A DNA stretch of 64,000 nucleotides from CALNXN01 sp942490645 (GTDB taxonomy: Bacteria; Pseudomonadota; Alphaproteobacteria; Rhodobacterales; Rhodobacteraceae): contig CALNXN010000007.1 in NCBI GenBank assembly GCA_942490645.1, positions 310,001 to 374,000 on the forward strand, given 5' to 3'. Both the position numbers and the translations under genes were made by a program. The notes beneath the pieces were generated by a model. That model searched no databases. It was not told the DNA's origin and saw only the letters and a program-made list of their open reading frames with translations. Shown one piece after another: positions 27,274 through 37,400 of this stretch; the first letter of the stretch is position 1; the number at the start of each line of letters is the position of its first letter.

Positions 27274-27990
27274 TTAACCGGCGTGGAAAAGCCCGCCGAC
27301 CAAATAGGCGATCAGCGCCGCGGTTGAGCCGATCAACAAGGTTTCGCCGCCTGACCACCACCATTTGGCAAGCGACCATCTGCTTTTGCCCGTACCGATC
27401 AAAAAGAAGGTCAGCAAGGTGGCGATGACCGCAATCTCAAAGGGATTGGTCAACCCGAACACGAAGGGCACCAAAGGGACCGATCCTGCCAGCAAAAACG
27501 CCACAAACGTCGCCAACGCTGACCGCATCGGGTGCGGCTCATCAAGGGTTAGCCCATATTCATCGGTGAGCATCATATTGATCCATTTGTCTTTTTTGGA
27601 GGCAATTGCAGCCGTGGCACTGGTCAGCACGTCCCCTTCCAACCCGCGCTGCGCGAGGATCTGGCGTAACTCCTCAACTTCGCCGTCACGGTGATCTCGG
27701 ATGTGGCGTTCTTCGATCTGAATGATACGCTTGCGATCATCAAGTTCGGCCTTGGTGCCCGAATAGTTGCTGGCCGCCATGGAAAACCCATCGGCCAGAA
27801 TATTGGCCAGCCCGAGTGCGACAATGATGTGATGCGACAGACCCGCGCCCGCAACTCCGGCCACAATGGCAAAGGTGGTCACTGCGCCGTCGATGCCGCC
27901 ATAGATCATGTCGCGCAGATACATCCCCTCAGGTGCGCCTTGAATGCGGTCTGCGATTTCGTCGGGGCTGTGCCCATGGTCTTGTGTCAT
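27274..27990 (-). CDS. VIT1/CCC1-family metal transporter
   Basis: This 238-residue protein has the VIT1/CCC1 pattern: YGGIDGAVTTFAIVAGVAGAGL (first membrane segment), ILADGFSMAASNYSGTKAE, a charged cytosolic helix-turn-helix domain (about residues 80-125, rich in Glu and His for metal binding), and three further membrane segments. Relatives move Fe2+ or Mn2+ out of the cytosol. The ATG at 27990 is chosen. It is divergent from the CaCA exchanger gene with an FNR-type box between them. Confidence 0.9.
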   Translation of the reverse strand: MTQDHGHSPDEIADRIQGAPEGMYLRDMIYGGIDGAVTTFAIVAGVAGAGLSHHIIVALGLANILADGFSMAASNYSGTKAELDDRKRIIQIEERHIRDHRDGEVEELRQILAQRGLEGDVLTSATAAIASKKDKWINMMLTDEYGLTLDEPHPMRSALATFVAFLLAGSVPLVPFVFGLTNPFEIAVIATLLTFFLIGTGKSRWSLAKWWWSGGETLLIGSTAALIAYLVGGLFHAG

Positions 27991-28023
27991 GACCCTTTGT
28001 GCCAAGCCGCACGGGTGCCTGCC

Positions 28024-28037
28024 TTGAGCAAGATCAA
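28024..28037. promoter_or_regulatory. FNR/FixK-type box between VIT1-like and CaCA genes
   Basis: TTGAG-CAAG-ATCAA keeps both TTGA and TCAA cores. It sits midway between the two divergent starts (33 bases from each), so it could control either or both. Confidence 0.6.
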
Positions 28038-28070
28038 ATGCAACGACCAACAGTGCGTTAGAGGCTATGC

Positions 28071-29108
28071 ATGTTCATTCCGCAGACATCTCTCTTGTTC
28101 AGCTTCGCAGTCTTTGCCATCTGCGCAGCGGCCGTCTGGTTTTCCGGTGCACGGCTGGCCTATCTCGCCGATACATTGGCTGATCGCTTCAAACTGGCCA
28201 AGTCGCTGGTTGGGCTCATTCTTTTGTCGCTGGCCACGTCATTGCCGGAGGTCGCCACGACTCTGACGGCGGCCGTGCAGCAATCGCGCGATCTGGTGCT
28301 GAACAACCTGTTTGGGGGCATCGCCCTGCAAACGGCCATTCTGGCAATGTCGGATTTCTGGGCACGCGGGTCGATCACCAATTATCCGCGCAAGGCCAAT
28401 CATGCACTGGAGGCCGCATTGCTGGTGTTGTTGCTGGCCCTCACGCTCATTGTCATCGACCTCAAAGAGCCCTTCGCAGTGTTCGGCATTGGCGTGGGTA
28501 GCGTTGTGATTGCCGTGTTTTACGCAGGCGCGATCTGGTTGTTGCGGTGGTATGACGGGGCCAACGACTGGGTGCCGGTGGATTTACCTGACCCTGAACC
28601 TTTGCCATTTCCCGCACCATTCGGCTTGTCCGATGCGACCAACGGCCGCCTGATCTTTCAGGCGCTGCTGGCTTGCGCCGCCATCCTTGTCTTTGGGCTT
28701 TTGCTGGTTGTCTTCGCGGAACGCATCGCTGTTCAAACCGGGTTAGGCAGCAGTTTCATCGGGGTCACACTGTTGGCCGGGGCCACCTCCTTGCCGGAGT
28801 TGACCACCAGTATCACGGCGGTGCGCATCGGCGCCTACACAATGGCTATTTCCAACATTTTCGGCAGCAACCTGATCATGCTGGTGCTGGTGTTTCCGGC
28901 GGATGCCCTGTTTCGGTCGGGACCAATCCTTGCAGGGACGTCCCCCACTGTCAGCTTGTCACTGTCGTTTGGTATTGCGGTGACGACGATCTATCTGGTT
29001 GGGTTGATCGTCCGTCGCAAACCGCGAATCGGAGCCATCGGGCTGGATTCTATACTGGTACTGATTGTGTTTGCCTCCAGTCTCATTGCTTACTTTTTCG
29101 CGCGCTGA
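28071..29108 (+). CDS. Sodium/calcium exchanger-family (CaCA) transporter
   Basis: This 345-residue protein has about ten membrane segments in two inverted halves. Each half carries an alpha-repeat: SLATSLPEVATTLTAA (about residues 55-70) and LAGATSLPELTTSITAVRIG (about 235-254), with the ion-binding Glu. It would exchange Ca2+ for Na+ or H+. It converges with the P-type ATPase gene; the two reading frames overlap by 19 bases. Confidence 0.9.
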   Translation: MFIPQTSLLFSFAVFAICAAAVWFSGARLAYLADTLADRFKLAKSLVGLILLSLATSLPEVATTLTAAVQQSRDLVLNNLFGGIALQTAILAMSDFWARGSITNYPRKANHALEAALLVLLLALTLIVIDLKEPFAVFGIGVGSVVIAVFYAGAIWLLRWYDGANDWVPVDLPDPEPLPFPAPFGLSDATNGRLIFQALLACAAILVFGLLLVVFAERIAVQTGLGSSFIGVTLLAGATSLPELTTSITAVRIGAYTMAISNIFGSNLIMLVLVFPADALFRSGPILAGTSPTVSLSLSFGIAVTTIYLVGLIVRRKPRIGAIGLDSILVLIVFASSLIAYFFAR

Positions 29109-31690
29109 CGTGTCGCTGCGATCGTTTTGATGACTTCGGGCACGATTACAATTGGCAGAACAAATGCAGCGATCATCTGCCATTCATCCACGCCGATCGG
29201 CACCGTGTGCAGCAACACCTGCAAAGGCGGCCAATAAACCGCAAGACCCTGCGCCCCAAGTGTTACCGCCAATGCACCCAGCAAAAGCGGATTGCTGAGC
29301 CAGCCGATTTTCCAGCCCGGTAACCGCAACGACCGAAAGGCAAACACGCTGAATTTCTCGAAAACAACCATCGCGGTAAAAGCCGTCGTGCGCGCCAGAT
29401 CGGTGCCTTGATCCAACAGGCTGAAAAATATCCACAAGCTGCTGAGGCCGCAATACAGACCGAAAAGACAGATCACACCGATGCCGCTCCATCCCAGAAT
29501 GCGGGTGTTCTTGTCGCGAGGCGGCTGTTGCATCTGATCAGGCTCTGATTTCTCCAGCCCCAACGCGACGGCTGTGACCCCATCGGTGACAAGGTTCATC
29601 CACAGAATTTGCGTGGCCAGAAACACCAGCGGTCCACCTATCGCGATGTTGACGACCAAAGCGACGACCTCGCCGGCATTGGACGACAGCAGGTAGCGCA
29701 CAAATTTCTGAACGTTCGCGAATTGCCTGCGGCCTTCGGAAATGGCTCCGACGATGGTGGCGAAATTGTCGTCGAGCAGCACCAGATCAGAGGCGTCGCG
29801 CGCCACATCCGTGCCACGCAGCCCCATCGATATTCCGATGTCCGCTTGCTTGAGGGCAGGGGCATCGTTCACGCCATCCCCGGTCATTGCCACGATCTGC
29901 CCTTGTGATTGCAGCGCCGCGACGATCCGCATTTTCTGCTCTGGCTTGGTGCGGGCAAACAAAGCACCACTGCGCAAGACCTTGGCCAGTGCCGTACCGT
30001 CGAGTGCATCCAGATCGCTGCCCGTCAGGTGATGCTGCACAGGGAGACCGAGCTGGTCCGCGATGGCACCGGCGGTGACGGGGCTGTCGCCTGTGATCAT
30101 GACGATCCGAATACCTGCGGATTGGGCTGCGGCGATGGCGGGCCTGACTTCGGCGCGCGGCGGGTCGATCAGACCGACAAGGCCCAGAAACGTGAGCTCT
30201 GCTTCGACAAGGTTGTGATCAGGCACGACGCGCTGTGCCAAGGCGATCACGCGCAACCCGTCGCTGGCCATGTCGGTATAGGCTTGCAAGATATCGTCGC
30301 GGGTCTGCGCCGTGATATCTAGCGGCTCGGAACCGTCGTGCACTTTGGTGCAGATCTCAAGCACCTGTTCCGGCGCACCTTTGGTCAAAACAATGCCGCC
30401 GCCGTTCTCACGGTAGAGCACACTCATGCGTTTGCGTTCACTGCTGAAGGGAATTTCGGCGACACAGGCATCGCGGTCCGGCAGTGGGCACCAACCTTTG
30501 TAAGCCAACGTGACAAGCGCCCCTTCCGTCGGCTCGCCGGTCATGTGCCAAGTTGATCCCTCCTGGTCGATATGCGCGTGACTGCAATACAGCCCGGCAC
30601 GCAGAACCGCCGCCAATGCCGGGTCATCTGCCACCCGCAACCGCGACCCGCCGTCTTCGATATGGCCGGCTGGGTCATACCCTGTTCCGGTCACCTCATA
30701 AACAGTTTTGGGGGTCCAGACCTTGGTGGCTGTCATTTTGTTTTCTGTCAGCGTTCCGGTCTTGTCGGTGCAGATCACCGACGCGGCCCCCAGTGTTTCG
30801 ACCGCCTGAAGCCTGCGCGCCAAGGCGTTGTGGCGCGCCATTGCACGCGCACCCAAAGCCAAGGTGATGGTCACAACGGCAGGCAGTCCCTCGGGCACCA
30901 TCGCAACTGACAATGAAAGCCCCATCATCACCATCTCCGCGACATCGCGGCCCATCGCGATGCCCAGCCCCGTTACCGAGGCGGCCACGATCAGTGCTGC
31001 GGCGCCAAGTTGCTGTGCCAGACCGCCGAGTTTGACCTGCAGGTTGGTTTTTCTGGCACCGATCGACCCCGTGAGTTGGGCGATCTTGCCAAATTCAGTC
31101 CCCTGGCCGGTTGCTGTGACCCGGGCCTCCGCTCGCCCGGCAACAACGGCCGTCCCGGTATAGACGTGGTTTGCCTCCGTCGAGGCGCCCTTGTCGACAG
31201 GCAGGCTCTCGCCGGTCAGGATGCTTTCATCAACCCGCACATCCACCGCGCGGATCAAATCAGCGTCGGCGGCCACTTTGGTGCCCGGACCCAGAACGAG
31301 AATGTCGCCCGGAACGATGTCGCGCGCGGGGATCAATCGCTCGAGACCGTCGCGGATCACCATCGCTTTGGGGGCCAACAATGCCCGCAGCGAGGCCAAG
31401 GCCGTTTCGGCCCGCCATTCCTGTACAAACCCCAATACCGCATTCAAAACGACCACCAGCGCGATCGTCACTGCATCCACGATTTCACCCAGCGCCAATG
31501 CAACGCATGCGGCCACGATCAGAATGAGTACCAAAAAGCTGGAAAACTGCCGTGCAAAGACGGCCAAAGCGCTGGATTGAGCGGTATCGGGCAGTTCGTT
31601 CCAACCGCTTTTCTCGCGCGCTTGTGCCACCTCTTGGGCGGTCAGTCCGGGATCATTTGAGTTGTCGCGCACCTGTTCACTCCCGGGCAT
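29090..31690 (-). CDS. Cation-transporting P-type ATPase (P2A, Ca2+-type)
   Basis: This protein of about 866 residues has the full P-type layout: N-terminal cation-ATPase domain, TGES loop, DKTGTLTENK phosphorylation site (Asp about residue 309 from this start), TGDGVNDAPALKQADIGI hinge, and a C-terminal six-helix domain. PEGLPAVVT in the fourth membrane helix is typical of Ca2+/Mn2+ (P2A) pumps. The ATG at 31690 is preferred to one at 31723, because an FNR-type box at 31733-31746 would lie almost on the longer start. It is located beside a Ca2+ exchanger, so both may lower cytosolic Ca2+. Confidence 0.93.
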   Translation of the reverse strand: MPGSEQVRDNSNDPGLTAQEVAQAREKSGWNELPDTAQSSALAVFARQFSSFLVLILIVAACVALALGEIVDAVTIALVVVLNAVLGFVQEWRAETALASLRALLAPKAMVIRDGLERLIPARDIVPGDILVLGPGTKVAADADLIRAVDVRVDESILTGESLPVDKGASTEANHVYTGTAVVAGRAEARVTATGQGTEFGKIAQLTGSIGARKTNLQVKLGGLAQQLGAAALIVAASVTGLGIAMGRDVAEMVMMGLSLSVAMVPEGLPAVVTITLALGARAMARHNALARRLQAVETLGAASVICTDKTGTLTENKMTATKVWTPKTVYEVTGTGYDPAGHIEDGGSRLRVADDPALAAVLRAGLYCSHAHIDQEGSTWHMTGEPTEGALVTLAYKGWCPLPDRDACVAEIPFSSERKRMSVLYRENGGGIVLTKGAPEQVLEICTKVHDGSEPLDITAQTRDDILQAYTDMASDGLRVIALAQRVVPDHNLVEAELTFLGLVGLIDPPRAEVRPAIAAAQSAGIRIVMITGDSPVTAGAIADQLGLPVQHHLTGSDLDALDGTALAKVLRSGALFARTKPEQKMRIVAALQSQGQIVAMTGDGVNDAPALKQADIGISMGLRGTDVARDASDLVLLDDNFATIVGAISEGRRQFANVQKFVRYLLSSNAGEVVALVVNIAIGGPLVFLATQILWMNLVTDGVTAVALGLEKSEPDQMQQPPRDKNTRILGWSGIGVICLFGLYCGLSSLWIFFSLLDQGTDLARTTAFTAMVVFEKFSVFAFRSLRLPGWKIGWLSNPLLLGALAVTLGAQGLAVYWPPLQVLLHTVPIGVDEWQMIAAFVLPIVIVPEVIKTIAATRQRAKK

Positions 31691-31732
31691 GGCATGCAGC
31701 GGGTTGATACCATGACGCGGCACTGCAGCGAA

Positions 31733-31746
31733 TTGATCAATGTCAA
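31733..31746. promoter_or_regulatory. FNR/FixK-type box between P-type ATPase and phasin
   Basis: TTGAT-CAAT-GTCAA matches the FNR consensus in both half-sites. It lies 60 bases before the phasin start and 42 bases before the preferred ATPase start. Confidence 0.65.
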
Positions 31747-31806
31747 TGAAAATGGCGCTCTGCTTGATAACCTGCGTTCAATTTTTCATCCCAAGGAGGT
31801 AAGACG

Positions 31807-32166
31807 ATGGCCAAAGGCGAAACGACGCAACCCCCCAAATCCGCAGAAGACCTGATGAACCCGTTTTTGCAAATGCAAGAAGCGAGCCTCGGGAGCCTGA
31901 AGGGCATGAACACTGCCTGGCTTGATGCGATGGGCGACATGGGGGCCGAAGTGGTCAGCTTTGTCGCCGAGCGTATCAAGGAAGACGTGAAAACCCAGCA
32001 CGAGATCATGAAGTGCCGCACTGTGGCCGACCTTCAGCATGTACAGGCGCAGTTCATGCAAAAGGCGATGGATCAATACCACGAAGAAACCGGCAAGCTG
32101 GTCGAAATGGGGACACAGGCCTTTGCAACACTGGCAGATGATGCGGCGACCAAGAAAAAGGACTAG
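31807..32166 (+). CDS. Phasin-family protein
   Basis: This 119-residue helical protein fits small phasins that coat polyhydroxyalkanoate granules. It has an amphipathic central helix (AWLDAMGDMGAEVVSFVAERIKED, split at about residues 38-61) and a basic tail ending KKKD. AAGGAGG lies nine bases upstream of the ATG. It converges with the PHA synthase gene, the stops overlapping by four bases, which strengthens the granule-protein reading. Confidence 0.82.
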   Translation: MAKGETTQPPKSAEDLMNPFLQMQEASLGSLKGMNTAWLDAMGDMGAEVVSFVAERIKEDVKTQHEIMKCRTVADLQHVQAQFMQKAMDQYHEETGKLVEMGTQAFATLADDAATKKKD

Positions 32167-33818
32167 CCCAACACGTAACTGCCAGGCGCTGGCGCGATTG
32201 ATTTGATCTGAAGGGGTCTGGGTGCAGTGGCTTTGCTGCTTCTGGATTTGAGCCAATCGCTCCAATGCGCCCACCATGACCCATCGACAGGCGGCGTTGC
32301 ATCGTACCATTTCAGGTGTGCGGTGTATTTGTCGCCTTCGGTTTTGTGCAGGGTTCGAAAGTGACGCCCCTTATGGCCGGGTTCCGACAAAATGCCTCCG
32401 TTGTGTCCGCCGTTGGTCAGAACAAAGGTCACATCCGTGTCAGTCAGCAACAATAGTTTGTACACAGAGGGCCATGGCGACACGTGGTCTGTCTCCGTGG
32501 CCACGCAGTAGATCGGGTGCCGAACATCCGTCAGCGCCACGCTTGAGCCATCCAGTTTATAGCGGCCCTTGGCCAGATTGTTTTTCAAAAACAGCTCGCG
32601 CAGATATTGCGAATGCATTTTGGCGGGCATGCGCGTGGCATCGGCGTTCCAAGCCAACAGCGGATTGTCAGGCGTGCGTTCGCCGAGCAGATAGTGCCGG
32701 ATGACGCGGCTCCAGATCAGATCGTTGGAGCGCAGCATCCGAAATGCGCCGGCCATTTGATCGGCCTTGAGATACCCGCGCGTTTCCATGATGTCCTCGA
32801 GAAAAGCCACCTGACTTTCGTTGATGAAAAGCCCAAGTTCGCCCGGATCGGAGAAATCGACCTGACTGGCCAGCAGGCTGATGGTTTTGAAGGTGTCATC
32901 ATTGTCCCGCGCCATTGCGGCCGTCACAATCGACAGCAACGTCCCACCCAGACAGTAGCCCACACCGTGCACCGATGTGGCCCCGTTTTCGCGGATTTTG
33001 GCCAGAGACGCGCGCACGCCCAGATCGGCGTAGTCTTGCATCGACATATCCGAGTCCTCGGCACCGGGATTTTTCCAAGAGATCACATAGACCTCAAACC
33101 CCTGATCGCGCAGGTACGCGACCAGCGAGCGTTCGTCCGTCAGATCGAGAATATAGTATTTCATGATCCATGCAGGCACGATCAAGATGGGTTCGGGGTG
33201 CACTGTCTTGCCGTTCGGGCGGTAGCGGATCAGTTCCATCAGATCGTTGCGCAAAACCACATCGCCGGGCGTGGTGGCCAGCGTCTCACCGACCTTCAAT
33301 GCGCTGGATTGCCGGGGTTTTTGAGAAATTAGACGGTTGAAATCGTCCAGCCAATAGCGCGCGCCGCGCAGCAGGTTCTGACCGCCTTCGGCGCGCGTGC
33401 GTTGCATCACCTTGGGGTTTGTCAGCGCAAAATTGGCAGGCGAGGCCATATCAATCCACTGGCGCGCGGTGAAGTTGACGATGTCTGAGTGTTTGTCAGC
33501 CACCCCGGGAATGTCGCGCGTTGCCGCGTCCCACCAGCTCTGAACGGCCAGATGCGATTGTGCGAACACATTGTAAGGCCACGCAGACCATGCGGGATCG
33601 GCGTAGCGCGGATCGTCTTCAACATCTGCGGTGTGCAACGGGGCCGTCAGGGCTTGGCGCACCAGATTTGCTTGTTTCTCTGGGGACCCAAACAAGTGCA
33701 GCGACCAATCAAGATAGGCCGTGGCCAAGGCGGAGGGCGATAATCCACCGGTAAACTGCGCCAGCGCTGCGTGCCAATGCGCATCCAGTGTGGGTTTGTT
33801 TGGGCTGTCATGGGTCAT
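32163..33818 (-). CDS. phaC: Poly(3-hydroxyalkanoate) synthase
   Basis: This 551-residue enzyme polymerises hydroxyacyl-CoA. It has the PhaC N-terminal domain and an alpha/beta-hydrolase core. The lipase-like box GVGYCLGG holds the catalytic Cys at residue 289; the Asp (TETDHVSPWPSV) and His (TNGGHNGGILSEPG) follow. It is slightly shorter than typical class I synthases. Its start overlaps the stop of the HlyD-like gene by four bases, so it is at the end of an ABC transporter operon, an unusual place. It may be the second PhaC of the organism. Confidence 0.9.
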   Translation of the reverse strand: MTHDSPNKPTLDAHWHAALAQFTGGLSPSALATAYLDWSLHLFGSPEKQANLVRQALTAPLHTADVEDDPRYADPAWSAWPYNVFAQSHLAVQSWWDAATRDIPGVADKHSDIVNFTARQWIDMASPANFALTNPKVMQRTRAEGGQNLLRGARYWLDDFNRLISQKPRQSSALKVGETLATTPGDVVLRNDLMELIRYRPNGKTVHPEPILIVPAWIMKYYILDLTDERSLVAYLRDQGFEVYVISWKNPGAEDSDMSMQDYADLGVRASLAKIRENGATSVHGVGYCLGGTLLSIVTAAMARDNDDTFKTISLLASQVDFSDPGELGLFINESQVAFLEDIMETRGYLKADQMAGAFRMLRSNDLIWSRVIRHYLLGERTPDNPLLAWNADATRMPAKMHSQYLRELFLKNNLAKGRYKLDGSSVALTDVRHPIYCVATETDHVSPWPSVYKLLLLTDTDVTFVLTNGGHNGGILSEPGHKGRHFRTLHKTEGDKYTAHLKWYDATPPVDGSWWAHWSDWLKSRSSKATAPRPLQIKSIAPAPGSYVLG

Positions 33819-35026
33819 AGCTCGGATCTTTCAATAAGGCGCACACCGTCGGCAATTGCATCGCTGGGGTGTACGACGACGGCCTCGCCGTCCTCAAGGC
33901 CAGAGAGAACCTGCGTCACTTGGGTGTTGCGACGGCCCAGCGTTACGGGCCGCAGCTGTGCGAGGCTGCCATCGGCCACAAAGACAGCCCAACCATCCTG
34001 ATCGCGAAAAATGGCACTGAGCGGGATTTGCAAAACGTCGTCGGCCTGCCATTCCACAATCCTGAGAAACACGGCGAATTCGTCGCCCAGAGTTGCGCGG
34101 TCCTGTGGTGGGCTGACGAGCGTGAAATAGGCATCCACCCGCTGTTCCTCGATGCCGAGCGCCGAGACTTTGGTGCGCGCTTTGGGGTCGATCCGATCAA
34201 GCCGCGCCAACAGCGGCTGATCACCGCCCCATCGATCCACATAGGCCGTGGCCCCCGGCGACAAGCGCACACCATCCGTCGATAGGATATCCGCCACCAG
34301 TTCCAGGTCCGTCGGGTCGCCTATGCTGAGCAAGGACGCGCCGGCAAGAACCGGGCGTTCGCTGATCGTGTCGATTGATAAGACCAGCCCATCCGCAGGA
34401 GCGGTGATCTGCACGCAGCACCCTTCATCCGCCGCGGCGGTCGCGTCTGGCGGTACCAAATTGGCTTGCGCGCGCTCTATTGTGCCTTGGGCCATATCGA
34501 TACGGGCCTGTGCGGCCTCGACCGTGGCCTGCGCAATTGCAAGGTTCTGGCTGGCATCTTCGAGGCGCGTGACCGAGGACACACCGCGCGTGACCAGAGC
34601 CTGCGTGCGGTCGAATTGGGCGCGCGCAAAGGTCAGTGTCTCCTGTGCCTGTTGCAACTCTGCCTGCGCCACGTGACGCGCGGCCTCGGCCTCTTGCAGG
34701 GTCGCCTCGGCCTGCATGCGCGAACGGGCATCCAAAAGGGCCGACGACGCAGGACGCACAATGGCAACCACGGTTTCGCCCTTCACGACCGGATCGCCGA
34801 CATCGACCGGAGACCTGAGCGCAGTGCCCGCAATGGGCGCTGACACGTCGAACGTGTTGCGGATACGGGTGCGCCCATCTGCGTTGATGGTCACTTCCAA
34901 AGCGCCGCGCGTCACTTGCGCCAGATCGACGGGCACAGGATCGGTGCGCAGGCTGACATAGCCCAGCCCGACCACGATGGCCGCGCCAAGCCCCCCCAAG
35001 ATCAAAGTACGAGCAGAATAAGCCAT
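33815..35026 (-). CDS. HlyD/MacA-family periplasmic adaptor
   Basis: This 403-residue protein has an N-terminal membrane anchor (about residues 7-23), a lipoyl-like domain, a long alpha-helical hairpin (about 95-190; LQEAEAARHVAQAELQQAQE), and beta-barrel domains. It links an inner-membrane transporter to an outer-membrane channel or delivers lipid or drug substrate. It follows the FtsX-like permease by four bases and belongs to the same operon. No outer-membrane channel gene is present. Confidence 0.9.
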   Translation of the reverse strand: MAYSARTLILGGLGAAIVVGLGYVSLRTDPVPVDLAQVTRGALEVTINADGRTRIRNTFDVSAPIAGTALRSPVDVGDPVVKGETVVAIVRPASSALLDARSRMQAEATLQEAEAARHVAQAELQQAQETLTFARAQFDRTQALVTRGVSSVTRLEDASQNLAIAQATVEAAQARIDMAQGTIERAQANLVPPDATAAADEGCCVQITAPADGLVLSIDTISERPVLAGASLLSIGDPTDLELVADILSTDGVRLSPGATAYVDRWGGDQPLLARLDRIDPKARTKVSALGIEEQRVDAYFTLVSPPQDRATLGDEFAVFLRIVEWQADDVLQIPLSAIFRDQDGWAVFVADGSLAQLRPVTLGRRNTQVTQVLSGLEDGEAVVVHPSDAIADGVRLIERSEL

Positions 35027-35030
35027 ATGT

Positions 35031-37397
35031 TCATTCCCGTGTTTTCATGACAGCCACCAGATTGAGCCTGTCCAACCTGCGCCGCACGATCATCACGGAG
35101 GCAAATGCCGCAATCAGCACGACAAGGCTGCCCGTGGTAAAAGACGCAGGTTTCAGCACCAGCGGAATGGCGTAAAGATCGCTGGTAAAGGCATTGGTCA
35201 TTGCGGTGGCGATCCACGTACCGATCAGCCACCCCAAAGGTTGCGCCAGCAAGGCCAGCAGCATCATTTCACCAACCAGAACAAAGGACACCTCGCCACG
35301 GGTGAAGCCCAAAATGCGCAGACTGGCCAATTCGCGCGACCGCTCGGACAACTGAATACGCGCGGCGTTGTAGGCGACCCCAACGGTGATCATCACGGCC
35401 ACGACGATGTAGATGGAATTCATCACCGTGATGTTCTCTTCGATGGTCTCCTGAAACGCGCGGCGGTTTTCATTCATCTCGATCAACCCGGTCAGGCGCG
35501 GCAGGTCCTTGATGGCCGCATGCAGCGCATCTGTCTGGTTGTCGTCCAGCGTCAGGTTCACGGTCGACAGGCGCGGCGCCTGCCGAAAGAGCGCGTTCAT
35601 GTCCTCAAGGTCCATGTAGGCGCCCATGCCGAAATACTGCTCCACCAATCCTGTCACTGTCAGATCGAAGGTGTCGCGCCGCCCGCTGAGAAATTCGACT
35701 TCCAGCATATCGCCGTTTTGCACCTCGAGTTGTTCTGCCAATCGCTCCGACAACAAGATACCACCCCGCGGCACGGTCAGAGGTTGCCCGTCGGCGTCCA
35801 ACACACGCGCCAGATCGGTGCCAGGGCGTCGGCTTTCCACTGCGATCCGTTTTGACAAATGCCCGTTGCGCAAAATGGCGGCATGGAATTGCTGGCCTTC
35901 GGCCTGCAACACGCCCGGAAGGTTGCGGACATCCTCAAGGGCAGTTTCGGGGATGTCATCGGCAAAGAGCAGCATCGCGTCTTGGCGGTTGGTTTGATAG
36001 AACGCCAGATCGACAATCGCATCCAGCGCATCATTGATGAAAATCGCCGAGATCACGGAGGCCACGGCCAATGACATGCCAAGCGTGGTCATGGCGCTGC
36101 GCAGGGGCCAGCGAAACAGGCTGCGCAAGATCATGATGGTCGGTTGCGACAGTCGCATCCGTGCCATGGCCACGTCGACCAGTGAACGTTTGAACCGGGG
36201 CGGAGCGGGCGGTTGCATGGCCACGGCCGGAGCCAGACGTGCAGCTTTCAGCGCAGCTTGTGTCGCCCCTGCGCATGTCGTCAGCAGCGCCGCCAGCCCC
36301 GAGGCGGCATAGACCCAGAACGACACCCGGAAAATGACATAGGGAAAGTTGAAGAACTCGCCGTATTGCGCCGCTGTTGATCGTGCCAGCATCGTACCCG
36401 CAAACCAGCCCAGCCCGATCCCGGCCAGTGCGATCAGACCCGCCAGCATGAGGTAATGCAGGCAGACCTCGGTATTGGAATATCCGATGGCCTTCAACAG
36501 TCCGATCTCGCTGCGCTCCAGTGACACGATACGGCCCATGACCATACTGACCAGAAACCCCGATATGCCGAAAAAGATCGGTGGCAAAATCATCGCCATG
36601 CCGCGCAGCTGTTTCATTTCCGCGTCCAGAAAAGCATCTGACACCTGCGTGGTGCGGTCATAGGCCCCCAGCCCGCCATAGGGCTCCAAAAGCACATCAA
36701 TCGCGTCGATCACCGGGTCCGATTGCGTGCCTTTGGACAGGGAAACCGACACATCATTGAACGCTCCTGACATGTCATAAGCCGCCGCGGCTGCGTGATC
36801 CGACATCCAGATGATGCCAAACGCGCTGTTGTCCGGCATCAATGCTCCTGGGCCGATCGTGTAAACGAACTCAGGCGACAGGGCGGTGCCAACGATCGTC
36901 AATGTGCGCTTTTGGCCATGCAGGTTCGCGCCGAAACTGTCGCCGATGCGAAAGCTATTGGCCTCCGCGAAGGGGGCGTTGACCATGACCTCGTCCACCG
37001 CAAGCGGGTTGGGGTATCGCCCCGTCACCAGCAGCGGTACATTCAGCACCGGTGTTCCGGCTTCAGGAAGCGACAGGATTTGCCCAACGGCGCCTTTGGT
37101 GCGCGTTTCGATGTCAAGAATAGCATTCCCCCTGATGCGACCTTCAACGGCAAGAACGCCTTCTATCTCGCTGATTTCGCTCAGGATCTGTTGAGGGGCT
37201 CGGGTGGCGTGGGCAAAGACATCCGCGAACCTGTTGCGCTCGTAGTATGCGGCGCGGGTGTCGAACAGCGCCCCGTACATGCCCACCGAGGTCAGCAAAA
37301 TCGCCACTCCGCAGGCCAGCACCAATGATATCGCTAGGGCCTGCACCCAGAGGCGTTTGAAATCGCGCAGTAGCTTGCGGTCAATCGCTTGCATCAC
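35031..37397 (-). CDS. FtsX-like ABC transporter permease
   Basis: This 788-residue protein has two FtsX-type four-helix modules, one around residues 270-400 and one at the C-terminus (about 660-780). Large extracytoplasmic MacB-like domains lie after the first and the middle membrane helices. It works with the ATPase immediately upstream (37401-38123). Such mechanotransmitting exporters move lipoproteins, peptides or drugs, or work on the periplasm side. The substrate cannot be read from sequence. Confidence 0.9.
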   Translation of the reverse strand: MMQAIDRKLLRDFKRLWVQALAISLVLACGVAILLTSVGMYGALFDTRAAYYERNRFADVFAHATRAPQQILSEISEIEGVLAVEGRIRGNAILDIETRTKGAVGQILSLPEAGTPVLNVPLLVTGRYPNPLAVDEVMVNAPFAEANSFRIGDSFGANLHGQKRTLTIVGTALSPEFVYTIGPGALMPDNSAFGIIWMSDHAAAAAYDMSGAFNDVSVSLSKGTQSDPVIDAIDVLLEPYGGLGAYDRTTQVSDAFLDAEMKQLRGMAMILPPIFFGISGFLVSMVMGRIVSLERSEIGLLKAIGYSNTEVCLHYLMLAGLIALAGIGLGWFAGTMLARSTAAQYGEFFNFPYVIFRVSFWVYAASGLAALLTTCAGATQAALKAARLAPAVAMQPPAPPRFKRSLVDVAMARMRLSQPTIMILRSLFRWPLRSAMTTLGMSLAVASVISAIFINDALDAIVDLAFYQTNRQDAMLLFADDIPETALEDVRNLPGVLQAEGQQFHAAILRNGHLSKRIAVESRRPGTDLARVLDADGQPLTVPRGGILLSERLAEQLEVQNGDMLEVEFLSGRRDTFDLTVTGLVEQYFGMGAYMDLEDMNALFRQAPRLSTVNLTLDDNQTDALHAAIKDLPRLTGLIEMNENRRAFQETIEENITVMNSIYIVVAVMITVGVAYNAARIQLSERSRELASLRILGFTRGEVSFVLVGEMMLLALLAQPLGWLIGTWIATAMTNAFTSDLYAIPLVLKPASFTTGSLVVLIAAFASVMIVRRRLDRLNLVAVMKTRE

Positions 37398-37400
37398 CCC

